From Nyssa sinensis (Eukaryota; Streptophyta; Magnoliopsida; Cornales; Nyssaceae), in NCBI GenBank assembly GCA_008638375.1, contig CM018041.1, positions 16,090,716 through 16,154,715 on the forward strand: DNA of 64,000 nucleotides, in the 5' to 3' direction. Each line of letters starts with the position of its first letter. Position 1 is the stretch's first letter. The notes beneath the pieces are model-generated. The model ran no database searches, had not been told where the DNA came from, and saw only the letters and a program-made list of their open reading frames with translations. The translations under genes were made by a program, and so were the position numbers. Shown in pieces: positions 12,421 through 23,611 of the stretch.

Positions 12421-12839
12421 TACTTTATGCCGTTCTTACTATTTATGCATGAAAAAAAAAATATATTCACTTTCATATATATTTAATAAGTGTTCTAATA
12501 TATATCATTTGATTTTTATTTCAGATTGATCGAGATTATTGTGCCGGGGTCTTTAGGTCTTGCATCAGGACTGACTATTTTTATCTATTTTTTTTTCATC
12601 GAAATCTGTAGTTACAATTTTTGAGACAATTTTTTATTTTTGTATTTATTCTTAAATTGTACTTTTACAAATGTAACTAATTAATTACTATAGTATATAT
12701 ATGAATTTATTTTTCTTTTTCAATATATATTTATTTCAGAATGTTTGAATTTTACTGTATATCAGGATGACTGATAAAGGTTTAAACAGGAATAAAACAA
12801 CAAATAAAACCAATGTTGTAGGGGGAAAAAAAATCAACT

Positions 12840-13273
12840 TTTAGCGACGCTTAAAATGCGTCGCTAAAAACTAAGAAATTAATTTATAACGACGCTTCAA
12901 ATTCGTTGCTAAAGATTGGAATTTGCGACGCACAAAGTGAGTGTCGCTAAAAGATACCATTTATGACGCACACAATGAGCGTCGCTAAAAGGTACCATCT
13001 GCGACGCACAGAGTGAGCGTCGCTAATAAATACCATTAGCGACGCACACAGAGCGTCGCTAATAGTAGCTTTTAGCGACACACATTGTGATCGTGGATAG
13101 TATTTGCGACGCACCATCAAAATTATTAGCGACGCACATTGAACGTCGCTAATAGTTCCCTTTAGCGACAGAAGGGGATGTGTGCGTTGCTAATAGTATT
13201 AGCGACGCAGCTTTTAGCGATGTTTTTAGCGACACCCAATTGTGCGTTGCTAATAGTGCCTTTTCCTGTAGTG
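12840..13273. repeat. CACTA right subterminal repeat region
   Basis: A dense run of alternating GCGACGCA and GCGTCGCTAA words, roughly every 20-40 bases, ends at the CACTA terminus. It mirrors the left end but is denser. Confidence 0.85.
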
Positions 13274-13276
13274 CCA

Positions 13277-16200
13277 AGACCAAGAAAGACAATGAAGGAC
13301 TTATATAAAAAGGAATAGCTAACTAGACTACAAGCACTTTGTGCTATATTAGCCATAAGAAACTTATATAACCTAAAAGAGTGTGGAAAATTTAGAAAAA
13401 AGGGAATGATATGTCATCACCCCGTTGGACCTATCTCTCAACCAATGAAAATCCATGCAGCCAACCTCTTGTCAACTTAGCCTAGCTCAAACCTTGCGTG
13501 AAAAACACTAAGTGTATCAGACCTTGTGCTTCGGCTAGAGAGAGAGAAATTTAGAGAGCGAAATATAGAGAGAGAAGAAAAATGTTTGTCTTGCACGTGT
13601 GTGTGCTCAAGATCAGTGCACATTAGGGAGCAAAGAAGAGTTCCAGTGTCTGAAAGAGTCTAGAGGATGGAGCATGCAAGCCCAGAAACAAAGAGAAAGA
13701 GAGAAAATGGTCGTTGAAGTAAGTTTCTCTCACTAAAATATTTCTTATAAGAGGCTATTTTTGAAGTTTAAATTTGCATGCATATGTGTAGAATTGAAAA
13801 TGACAGAGAAAAAGCAAAAAGATGAGAACTATTAGGCTAGAAAACCCTAGAACCCTTAATACCCGAAAGTGAGAAAAATTCTCGATCTAAACTTAAAACT
13901 AAGTATAAGGCTCAAAAGAGCATAGGAAATGGGGCACAACTCGTTTTAAACCACTAAAAATGGTCAAAAGACCACTGAGCAATCCGAGGTTATAGTTGGG
14001 AGTGATAATCATGGGAGAACGAGTTTTGGCCTCTGTTTCTTAATTTTTAAGAATGGAAAAATGTTCCTCAAGCTTCTAGAAATCCAACGGAATAAAAAGG
14101 AGGAAACATAGTAAGTAAAATGTGTTGAAATAGAAAAAGAAATACTCGTCGAAAAGTTGGGCCCTCGTCGGAGCCCAACTGTAACTCACTATTTCATGGT
14201 CATAAACTAATCAAATCGAGAAACCAACATTGGATATGGAATCCTTGTAGAAAAAAAGTTCGAACCACATTGGTTTTGTCACCAGAAAATAGTTGGCGGC
14301 AATTGTCGATGCCGGAGAAGGCGACCGTAACCCTCGCCGAAGAAATGAGGGAGAAGGTATTATGTTGGTCGGGTCTCGGGTTGAGTCCTGACTGAACGTT
14401 TTAAATGGGTTTAGGCTTAAGTGGAATGGTGTCTTTTTGTATCCTTAAGAATAAAAAAATAATAATAAAGGGCTGACGTCAATATGACATAGTGAATCAA
14501 ATTAAACCGTTTGGTTCTTAACCTAATGGAACCGGTTTACTTGGATTAGGATTGAACCAGATGGTTTTTCTAAAGGTTTCTGAAATTATGTTTTGACCCC
14601 CAAATCTTTTTGTTAATTAAGAATTAGCCTGAAAAAATAATTATAAATTATTTTTAAATTCTTGTTAATCGTAAAAAATTACTAAAATGCCCTTAGGCTA
14701 AAAATAGGCTAAATGAAGGCAAATTAAAATGAAAAAAGAGTCTAACCCAATATTTTTGGGCATTCTGGGCTCAACGACCGAGTCCGATTTATAAAATTAG
14801 ATCCCAAAAAATATGAACGGACGAACTGAAATAATTACAATTATGTCCTAATGATCAATTTAGTTATTAATTAGACTCCGATGACTATGAAAATACATAC
14901 CTTAGCATTTTGAGACATTCTTGAGCCAATGGGGGGATCCATTTTATGAAACGAAGTCTCAAAAATATAGCACGTGAAATGTTATAATTACCAATATGAC
15001 CTTAGTGATCCAAAAGCTAGCCAAATGTCAGAGATAGCATATTCTGACTTTTTTTGACATTCTGGACTTAACAATGGAGTCCATTTTAGCAAACCAAGTA
15101 CCGAAAAAAGGGACATGTGAAAGTATAAAATTATGAAAATGCCCCTAGGCTTAATATAAGTTATAGATGTGCAAATTAAGATTCGAAAAAATCTAAACTA
15201 ATTATCTTCGATATTCCAAACTTGACGGTGATGTCCTTTTGAGAAAAATAAGACATGGTAATAAAATAAAAAATAACGAATACATCCTTAAAACTTAAAG
15301 AAGTTACCAGAAGTGTATAGATGAAATTAAAAGGTTCACGTAAATGTTATAAGGACCGACTAGACTCAAAAATAAAGTCCGGATACGTAAATTGTGTACA
15401 GAGAAATATGGGATATGAAAGTATAAATTACCATTATGCCCTTGAAGGGCCAAATAAGATATATAGCATCAAGAATCCTAAATTGGGAATTTGAGGATCT
15501 CTTAATCGATTAGACTAAGTTCAAAAGAATTTATAACGTTGAATAATGATGCTTGAAATTAAAATGAATACTAATTCAATATATAATATATTTTTGATCC
15601 ATGGTTATAGGATCACCAAACGATGAAAAATAAAAATAAAGCTATAGAATAGCTACTATGGTACCAGTATGGGAATGCAATGCTAAGAACCCAATGTAAG
15701 TAAACCTGAACCCTAATATGTAGATTTACGCTATAGCAATATGGCTTACTTGGATGACTACCAATCCTTGTTTCTTGAAATTGTGCATCAATAAATTGTT
15801 TTGAGTCCATGACCTATCGTTCACTATGATTTCCATGTTGTAAAATTTGTGATCTATTGAGATTTTATTGATTGTAAATATCTACGAGTCCTTAACTCCA
15901 TGGTTTTATCTTATCTTTGTGATTATTGTGATCATTTTTGTTGTGGACATTTATAATCTATGTATATATACGTACCTTGTGGAATCTTTTTTTTTATGAC
16001 AATATTTGTGACTACCTGGGGTTGTGCTTCTCATAACGTCAGTTTTGTGATGCTGATGACCTACGAGTCGGTGCTTGGGAATGATACCCAACACATAGTC
16101 TTGATAAGGACATGATTTGATAATAACTCTTGGTGCCATTCAGGGGAACCTAGAGATGAGTGGTGAACCTAGATGAGTGATGTTTGGGGATAGTTGGGCC

Positions 16201-16364
16201 CTATTTGTTGATTGCATTTATTTGACTCAATTTGTATATTTTTGATTCCATACCATTTGTTGATTTGATAATGTTACCTTTGAATGTGAAATACACCTTC
16301 AGGCTCATCTTTGTAGTCAATTTCAACCCCTTTGACTTTGGCAGCTAAACGTTTTATCTTATAT
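13277..16364 (+). other. Body of LTR A, no gene
   Basis: Non-coding LTR sequence corresponding, inverted, to about 33150-36200 of LTR B. Short frames here are chance. No domain is recognised. Confidence 0.65.
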
Positions 16365-16700
16365 CTATTTGACTCAGACTCTCACATCTATTTGACCCAG
16401 ATTTGTATATCCATTTGACTCAGTATTCCATATGTTTGATTTTGCACTATGATTGTTGATCTATTAGACTCAGATTCTTATATCTATTTGACTCAAACTC
16501 TCACATCTATTTGACCTAGATTTGTATATCTATTTGACTTAGTATTCTATATGTTTGATTTTGCACTATGATTGTTGATCTATTAGACTCAAATTCTTAT
16601 ATCTATTTGACTTAGACTCTTACATTTATTTGACCCAGATTTGTATATCTATTTGACCCAAGATTCTATATGTTTGATCTCAATTTGTTGACTTGGAGAT
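16365..16700 (+). repeat. 119-bp tandem repeats within LTR A
   Basis: GATTGTTGATCTATTAGACT recurs 119 bases apart (near 16452 and 16571). The unit itself is built of 20-22-base subrepeats around ATCTATTTGACTCAGA. The same array, inverted, is in LTR B at about 32820-33170, so it predates both insertions. Confidence 0.8.
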
Positions 16701-17380
16701 GTTATCTTTGAACGATAAATATGCCTATGAGACTTATCTTTGTATTTAATTTGAATCCCTTGATTTGGGTAGATAAACGATATATGTTGATAAATTTGTG
16801 CGTATTGACTTGCTTAGTTATTGTTATTACATTTGTGAACTCCTTATGAAACTGTGTTACTCTGGCCTGATGGCCGATACCTTTAAGCTTGAAATCCTGT
16901 GATTACTTTCTTGTTATACACCTTTGTTTAACCCATAACAGGGTAAATGATTTACTTACTGAGCTAAGTTAGCTCACCCCAGAATTATAACAATTTTTTT
17001 CAGGTAACACAATATGTAAGGAAAGATAATGATGATAACTAATGGAGCTAGTAATATGCTTGTGGGAAACTTTGATAGTGTATAGCTCCGAGTCTTAATT
17101 TGTATATATGTCATGTAAGGTTAATGATAATGTTCGATATTATGAAATAGTGACACTAAAAATGTTATTAGACTTGAATGATGATGGAAATTATATTGAG
17201 AATGATCTTATTGATGATCGATAAAGTTGATTGGTTATTAGACAAGTTGCATATGTGTGGCTTCCGCACTTGCTTAAAAAGAAAATTTTTTACTATCTTG
17301 TGCAATTCATTTGATTTTGTACGGCCTTCCTGGGTGAGAATGTCGGTCACCGGCCCCAAATCCGCTTAGGGTGGGTTTCG

Positions 17381-17962
17381 GCTCTAGGGCATCCTCAAGC
17401 TAATGGGCAAGCTGAGGTTACCAACCATACTATTTTTGAAGCAATAAAGAGAAAGTTAGAGAAAGCCATAGGAAGATGAGTCGAAGAGCTCCTTGGAGTG
17501 TTCTGGGCTTACCGAACTATTAAAAAAACCCCAACTACGAAAACACCATTTTCACTCGCCTATGGCACCGAGTCAATCATTCTTGTTGAAATTGGCACAC
17601 CAACCCTTAAAACAGACTGCTTTGACCAAGAAACCAATGACCAACAACTTGCAAAAAATCTTGACCTTCTAGAAGAAAGACGTGAACAAGCTCGGATTAG
17701 GACTAATGCCTACCAACAGAGAATGACTAAATGTTTCAACCAAGGGTTAAAACCTATTAATTTCCAGCTCGGAAATCTTGTCCTAAGAATGGTGTTTCTA
17801 AACACTAAAGACCCTACCATTGGAAAGCTCTCCCCTAACTAGAAAGAACCTTACAAAGTAACCAAGATTGTTAGACCTATGACTTATTGGTTGGAAGATT
17901 CAACTAGAAAGCCTGTACCCAAACCTTGGAACATCGAACACTTACGTAAGTATTATCAATAA
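17381..17962 (+). pseudogene. Tat copy 1 integrase C-terminal part
   Basis: This continues the integrase interrupted at 7629. HPQANGQAEVTN carries the catalytic Glu region, followed by VFWAYRTIKKTPTTKTPF and a C-terminal domain ending in IEHLRKYYQ before TAA at 17960. The open stretch 17498-17842 covers most of the core C-terminus. A TGA after the core and a TAG near 17841 break the frame. The protein would have inserted element cDNA into the genome. Confidence 0.88.
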
Positions 17963-17992
17963 TAAAGCTACTTTTGATTCACTTTAGAACTT

Positions 17993-18620
17993 GTGGTCAA
18001 TGTCCAAACCTTTAAAAATCTTGTGTCCATCACAATTGTTACAGGTCTGGTCTATGTTATCAATATAAAGACCCCTAAAAACCTTGTGTTCTTCATAAGT
18101 GTTACAGGTTTGGTCCATTTTATCAATGTACAAACCCCTAGAAACCTTGTATTCATTACAAGTGTTACGAGTCCGATCCATTTAAATCAATGTACAGACC
18201 CCTAAAAACCTTGTATCCATTACAAGTGTTACAAGTCTGGTCCATTTAAATCAATGTACAGACCCCTAAAAACCTTGTATCCATTACAGGTGTTATAGGT
18301 CTGGTCCATTTTATCAATGTACAGACCCCTAGAAACCTTGTATCCATTACAAGTGTTACGGGTCTGGTCCATTCAAATCAATGTACAGACCCCTAAAAAC
18401 CTTGTATCCATTGCAAGTGTTATAGGTCTGGTCCATTTAAATCAATGTACAGACCCCTAAAAACCTTGTATCCATTAAAAGTGTTACAGGTCTGGTCCAT
18501 TAAAATAAATGTATAGACCCCTCAAGACCTTATATTCATTACAAGTGCAATGAGTCTAGTCCATTTTCTCACTCTACAGACCTCTAGAAAAGTCTTGTTT
18601 TATTTACAAGTATTGTAGGT
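17993..18620 (+). repeat. 64-bp tandem array between pol and 3' LTR (about 9 units)
   Basis: TGTACAGACCCCTAAAAACC recurs at about 18191, 18255, 18319, 18382, 18446 and 18510, i.e. every 63-64 bases, with diverged units on both sides. Each unit also has CCATTACAAGTGTTACAGG. Tandem repeats downstream of pol are a known feature of Tat-lineage elements. Short open frames across it (17993-18205, 18643-18888 on plus, 17984-18181 on minus) are by-products of the repeat. Confidence 0.9.
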
Positions 18621-18938
18621 TTGTATATTATCAATTATCAGTATGCAAACACTTAAGAAATTTATTTTATTTGTAAGTGTTGTGTTTTTGTATATCCTAT
18701 TATTTAGACCTCTAAAATACTTTATGAGTGCTTTAGAGTATTTAAAAGAGTTTATATTTTCTACTAGCCTGGATATTGAAGAAATTATCTTGAAGTCAGA
18801 TGTACTACAAAGATATCAAGCAAGACACAAGTTCTGGAATGATCGAGATTTCATATATTATCCCAAAAATGGAAAAATTACTAGATAAAAAAAATATAAA
18901 AAAATCCCAAGTCTACTTTACTACTGGATTGGCAGTCT

Positions 18939-20856
18939 CTAATGGGGAAACTTGATGGAGTTCTGGAACCGCTTCTTTTCTTCATCATCAGCATCTGGTG
19001 TGTTAGCCTTAACTTGGGAGACTTCGATATTGTTTATCCCAGTCAGGTCAGAGTCAGGGTACTTCTTCCGAAGTTTCATCCTAAAGGTTCGATATCCATA
19101 CTCAATCAGTTCATTCCTTAGATTTTGGACTTCAGCTTTCAAATCCAGCTCAATTTGAGCTCTAACAGCTTTAACGGTGTCTTGAATCTTCTTGATAGAA
19201 GCAGCCTGAAAGTCTGCAAACCTCTTTTTTATGTTTTCTAGCTTAGTAGCAAAGGCATCCCTCTCAGAATCTAGGATAGAGTAGGAGTTGGCATCCTCCT
19301 TCAATTTCTCCTCAGCAGCCGTCACCGAAGACTACGACGTCCCCACCTGAAGTCTAGCCTCATCGATCTCAAATTAAAGGGTGTCAATCTACTTAGGATT
19401 CTCAAGGCAGTCCATAATAGCTTTCGCTAACCATGGATGACCTGAAAATCACAAACACCACAAAACAAAGACAACCAAGTCAAAGCTGGATATATGAAGA
19501 ATACAGAAAAGAAGAAAAATGATGGAAAACTCACCCTCATTGAATAGCTATCAGGTCCTTGGCTATCTTCTGGGGCTTCAGCCTTGTGAATTTGCTTGGG
19601 CCTGTTGCCCAATAATCCTCGTAAGCCTTCTTTATGGCTATCACACAAGAGTCATCAAGCCCTAAAGAGGCGACAACAGATTTGCCTCTACCCCTTCTCT
19701 TCTTCAGTACGGAAGGCAATAGGGTTAGAAGGGCCTCTCGAGCGGGAGAAACTCCCAAATCCTCTTATAAAATTCTCTCGAGGGAGTTGGAGATTAGTCT
19801 CCTTATCTTCTCGGGAGGGAGAGGCTCGGTAGGAGACGAACTCTCCCCAATCTTCTTCTTTTTCTTCCTTGGAACCCACCCAGTGACCAGGGACTTCTTC
19901 AAGCTCATAGTATGATTCTGCACCAGCCTAGCGTCCATTCGGTTTCTTGGGGTGAGGATGGCTTCGTGCAAACAATTGTTAGTTTGAAGAATTTTCTTAT
20001 ACTTCCTCTAGAGGTCAGAAATAAAGATCGACCTCCTCCATGCCGTCTTATTTGCACAGAAAGAATGAGTTAAATCAAAATACATAAAAATAAGAGATTG
20101 GGGACAGAAAAAAGGCTCACCCTTAATACCAGTCCTGCATGGGAAGGTTGAAACTTGGCTCTCAAAATGCTTGAACTCCCAACCTCTCTTGACATAGAAG
20201 TACCATTTCTTCCAAGTCTTATTGAAAGAGGGTACAGAGTAAAGAGGGAACTGAATGCCTTATCAAAAGACATGTAGAACATGCCTTTCGACCTCAGGTA
20301 CTTTAGATCTATACTACTCCTAATTAGAGGGAGATCTACCTCGATGCCATTCAGATGACCTACAACTATGAAACCTAGCAATTGCCTCAAACTGTTTATG
20401 TTCAGGTCGGTTGAGAAAATCTTAAACCAACTAAAAAATTCCCTAATAAAAGGGTAGAAGGGAAATCGAACCCCTATCTCAAACTATTCAAGGTAAGCAC
20501 AGATCTCACCTTGCTGGATACTGGAGAGACGGTCTATATGCCCTGGTACTCTATAGGACACGTTTGGAGGGAAATCAAAAGCAACTTTCAGAGCATCTAT
20601 CATGCTCTGAGTCATGGCACTCTCACCTTCCTCCATTTTGTGGGATTTTTCAGAGGTTTCTCCATCTATGTTCCTGAGCTCCATGAAAGCCTCAACTATC
20701 CTTACCCTAGAACTCAGAACTAGACTATTAACATATTTGTTTTGTACGCTTTTCGAAGGGCTACTAACTACTAAATTTACTTTTACTTGGTCATATACTC
20801 CCTGAAGATCTACGATTTCATGACCAGTGCTTGATTGAGGGTCTAAGGTAGACATG
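18939..20856 (-). pseudogene. Antisense additional gene of the Tat element, spliced, broken
   Basis: The minus strand holds a multi-exon gene running against gag-pol. The likely start is the ATG at 20856 (MSTLDPQSS). The N-terminal part has FPPNVSYRVPGHIDRL and GVRFPFYPFIREFF, the pattern of the plant gypsy-type transposon protein family (PF04195-like, recognised by eye). A stop lies near 20481 between them. GTGAG donor-like sites occur near 20120 and 19534. A good acceptor (TTTTCAG) at about 19443 gives a 93-base intron (19442-19534). The last part (19325-18939) is Glu/Lys/Ala-rich, probably coiled coil. Antisense extra ORFs at this position are documented for Tat elements. Their role is unknown. 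Confidence 0.7.
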
Positions 20857-21110
20857 GTTTGAACAGAAAATGGAAAAGAATAGAAAAAAAAAAGAAAGAA
20901 GAACATGAAAAGAATTCAGGAAATGTTTTTGGAACTGAACCTGACTGCAGCTTTGATCGGAGTTGATCTTTTTGGGGCACCGGAGTTTGCCTCACTCAAA
21001 GATCTCTCTTACAGTTTGAAGTATTCAAAGTGCGAAATTCTCTCTTGCAGTTTAAAAGCTCTCAGAATGCTAAAGTGTTGAAAAGGGGAGCAGTAATATG
21101 TTGCCCCCCT

Positions 21111-21120
21111 TTTTATATTA
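21111..21120 (-). promoter_or_regulatory. TATA box of the antisense gene
   Basis: On the minus strand TAATATAAAAAGG lies about 255 bases upstream of the probable ATG at 20856, in front of a leader-like stretch. It lies outside the LTR, so the antisense gene appears to have its own promoter. Confidence 0.5.
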
Positions 21121-21330
21121 ATCCAACGGGTATTCATGTAGAGGGCATCGCCTCTGAACCACCGTGGTGGTTGAGGCAATGATGGCCTCATAAATCCAAT
21201 CGCCGGTTGACGTAATAAATGTTACATCAACGATTGTTTCCTTGGAATACAAAGCGGCTCATTTATGACTACGTGTGTGACGTCTTAGAAACCCTAACCT
21301 TAGTTCTGAGTATGTTATAGAACTAAGGCT

Positions 21331-21344
21331 CGGGAGGGAGTAGC
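21331..21344 (+). other. Polypurine tract, Tat copy 1
   Basis: CGGGAGGGAGTAGC directly precedes the 3' LTR. A purine run here is where plus-strand DNA synthesis starts. Confidence 0.7.
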
Positions 21345-21806
21345 TAATATACCATAATTTGACAACTGTATCCTGAGCATGATACGTGTCTATAAAGAGC
21401 TCTTCATGGTACAGATCAAGAAGAGTTATTTTTATTTGAGTCAACCAGGCACAAATGGTTCAAAGGTATTGGGTTCAGAACCTAGCACCGCCTTCCATAT
21501 TCTACTAACCTCAAAATAAGAAAACAAAGTTCAATATGAAAATTTCTATCTTCAGGATATCTTCAAATCATTATTTTCATGACTCCTAATCCCACTCAAC
21601 TTAGGAGACCTACAACCTATAAATAAGGCCATAAGGTATGCTTTCAATTTATGTTCAATTATTCTCTTGAATTACTGCATTTGTTTCTTTATTGATTTTA
21701 TCATCGAAGTGGCTACCATCGGAGCCTTCTCGATAACCCTCTAACCTCAAGTTCTTGACAGGTAGTCAAGGACGGGAAGCCTTCCAATTAGAAAAGAGCA
21801 ACATCA
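21345..21806 (+). repeat. Tat copy 1, 3' LTR
   Basis: 462 bp, aligned over its full length with 1955-2416. It starts TAATATACC (the terminal TG has mutated to TA) and ends ACATCA, followed by the ATAAT duplication. Its TATA box is at 21618-21627. Confidence 0.88.
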
Positions 21807-21811
21807 ATAAT
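21807..21811. repeat. Target-site duplication ATAAT (right copy)
   Basis: Identical to 1950-1954. Confidence 0.85.
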
Positions 21812-22094
21812 GAAAATAGAAAAAAAAAAAAAAAAGGTGAAACGAACAAGCAAGAAATGAGAAAGAAACAAAACAGCAGAGGAGAGGAAAAAAATAGAAG
21901 AGAAGGAAAACAATTTGACTGAAAGATTATTACCCATATTACCTAAGAGTGACCAGGTTGCCATTAGACACATCTCACTCAAACATATCATGACTACCTT
22001 ACACACCTACATGCTTCACAAAATCCAGCCAACCACAACCATAAAGTACAACCAAACCCTCCTCTAATGCTATTCAGGTTAAACACCACATCTT

Positions 22095-22500
22095 AAGCGG
22101 AGTAATCTTTAAAAACGGACTTGGCTTTTACCCAATAAGCAATTCTAAACTTGATTAGTTCAATCTCTTTGCTCCAATTTACCACTTTCGTATTTAAAAT
22201 ATAATAATTTCTCAACTTCCATAATGACCACAAAATAGCAAAAGGTATTAAATTCCGCAATACCAAATTTGGACTTTTGTATGAACCTCCCTTCCACCAT
22301 TCCAAAAGGTTGGACACCAATCCGGGTTGAACCCATTCAATACCCCACCAATTTATGCAAGTCGACCAGACCAACCAAGAGTTTTTGCACAGCAATAGCA
22401 GGTGATTGGTGGATTCTATTTCTTCTCTACAAAAACAACAAAGGTCTGTAGACTTGACCTCAGGGTCGTAGAGACTCTTCAGTTTAGAGATTGACCATAT
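22095..22500 (-). pseudogene. LINE ORF2 C-terminal (zf-RVT) remnant
   Basis: The minus-strand frame reads a Cys/His cluster (CCFCREEIESTNHLLLLC), then WSTCINWWGIEWVQPG, then IPFAILWSLWKLRNYYI. This matches the zinc-binding domain that follows reverse transcriptase in plant L1-like ORF2 proteins. It ends KSVFKDYSA before a stop. Upstream the frame is broken (a stop near 22498), and no RT or endonuclease motif is present. Confidence 0.8.
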
Positions 22501-22659
22501 GAACTACTTGGGGTAATTTCAAGAATTTACACTGACAAAGGTTTGTTTAAAAAACAATTGGAGGTAAAGTATTGCCACAGACGGAACTAGAAAATCTTCT
22601 TATACATTTTAAAAGATTTTTAAATAGATTCTTCTAATTTACACTGTTTTTTTTTTTTT

Positions 22660-23240
22660 CCTTGTAATCACAACCATCAAAATCTTGGGTTATCAGCTCT
22701 TGATGGCAAACAATAGATGCTTTAATTTTTACACAGACTCTAGCAAAAGTCAATCTCCCCCTAGTAGCAGTTAATTTGTCTATGAAGAGGGTTTTTCCAA
22801 TTCTATTTGCAATTTTGCTGAGAACAATGCCATTCTACATATGAAATTTAAGTCCTGGCAGTCTGATCCAAATAGGAATTCTGCTTACCCCTTCTCTCTC
22901 AAGGTTGAGGTCAGGTATTCAGGGTTTTAGAATCATGGTCTTGTTCCCATAGGACTAGGGCTCCACGTCTTGGATCTGATTTTTACTCTCTTCATCTTTG
23001 AAATCAAAAGGAAAGACTCTAGTTTTGAGGTGAAAGATTTGAATGTTTCACATATGGTTCCACCTTTCTCGAATAAACCCCAAAATTTGATTGAAAGAGC
23101 ATTTAACTCATAAAAAATAGCAAACAAGTGCGTTTTTCCATTTTTGGAGATCATCCTATACTTCGATATGGTTGATTGTGACTTTGTTTGTGTCTTTTTG
23201 AGTTGGGGGCACTTCTAAAAGTTAGATCCCATTCTCTTGA
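22660..23240 (-). pseudogene. LINE ORF1 (DUF4283, gag-like) remnant
   Basis: Minus-strand pieces read VTINHIEV, WKNALVCYFL-like sequence, FPFDFKDEESKNQ, DLNLEREGVSRIPIWIRLPG and RGRLTFARVCVKI. These are in the order of the DUF4283 domain of plant LINE ORF1 RNA-binding proteins. Frameshifts and stops interrupt it. The usual CCHC knuckle downstream is missing, because sequence jumps to the ORF2 end after DFDGCDYKEK. Confidence 0.78.
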
Positions 23241-23536
23241 ACTCGATTAGCCTCAAACAATCTATTCTCAGCTTGTGGAGGTGGATTAGGACGATTGGGA
23301 ACTATTTTGGGAGGAGCCTCACTCTGGTTCAACTAAATTTCTAAATCACGGGGTATAGATACAGAGGCGGCAGTAAGAGGAGTTGGTGGAGAGGGTTGTT
23401 TGGGGATTGTCGAGAGCATTGAAGTTTGAAATTTCATCAAACGAGAGGAGGTTGCCAGGTGTCTGATTCTAGTTGGGTTTGCAGATTTGATTTCATTTTG
23501 GGTTCGGCAGCAACGCATGGCTAGAGAGGATCACGC

Positions 23537-23611
23537 GCCACCATGGGAGGTGTTGGCGTGAGTGGGGGTCAAAGGTATGGAGGTAAGGATGAGGGAGGTG
23601 TTGGCGTGAGT
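23537..23611 (-). repeat. 51-bp tandem duplication in the LINE 5' region
   Basis: The 24-base word with core GGGAGGTGTTGGCGTGAG occurs at 23537-23560 and again at 23588-23611. It is one short duplication within a Pro/Ser/His-coding low-complexity stretch. Confidence 0.7.

Larger units (their letters stand above)
8098..13273. mobile_element. Non-autonomous CACTA (En/Spm) DNA transposon, 5176 bp
   Basis: The left terminus is CACTACAAAAAAACATAG. The right terminus, read inward on the minus strand, is CACTACAGGAAAAGGCAC. The flanks share the 3-bp duplication CCA. Both ends are packed with short subterminal repeats around GCGACGCA/TGCGTCGC in both orientations, the usual transposase-binding layout of this superfamily. 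No transposase frame is visible. The interior has a TATA box with a CT-rich leader-like segment (8417-8660), splice-site-bounded fragments (10807-10844, 12524 onward) and a 160-bp tandem array (10920-12420). It would need a transposase supplied in trans. Confidence 0.92.
7630..17380 (+). mobile_element. Solo long LTR, copy A, split by a CACTA transposon
   Basis: It starts TGTAACATCCCGACCCAATT inside the integrase frame and ends near 17380 in a segment matching the reverse complement of the start of LTR B (32080). Without the CACTA insertion it is about 4.57 kb, close to the 4615 bp of LTR B. No primer site, polypurine tract, internal region or second LTR is present, so it is best read as a solo LTR left by recombination. 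The integrase frame continues on the far side (HPQANGQAEVTN). The right terminal bases are eroded and no clean target duplication can be read. It carries internal 119-bp repeats (16365-16700). Confidence 0.75.
1955..21806 (+). mobile_element. Ty3/gypsy retrotransposon, Tat lineage, copy 1 (nested insertions inside)
   Basis: This is a complete but decayed element: two 462-bp LTRs, a primer site after the 5' LTR, gag-pol remnants on the plus strand, a polypurine tract before the 3' LTR, and a perfect ATAAT duplication. Domain order is gag, aspartic protease, RT, RNase H, a second RNase H, integrase. The second RNase H after the first is the hallmark of the Tat lineage. So is extra sequence (tandem array plus antisense gene) between pol and the 3' LTR. 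Removing the 9.75-kb insertion at 7630-17380 gives an original length near 10 kb. Stops and frameshifts throughout make it non-functional. Confidence 0.9.

Noticed and set aside
12840..13250. Possible CRISPR-like array (regular short repeats)
   Set aside because: Repeats are short, in alternating orientation, without unique spacers of constant size. They are CACTA subterminal repeats in a plant genome.
13162..13356. 64-codon minus frame
   Set aside because: It spans the CACTA right end and its flank, so it cannot be an ancestral gene.
17984..18888. Frames on both strands across and after the 64-bp array
   Set aside because: Repeat by-products with hydrophobic or low-complexity content and no known domain.
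19427..19971. Several overlapping plus-strand frames
   Set aside because: Shadows of the antisense gene on the minus strand; coiled-coil and splice evidence favour the minus strand.
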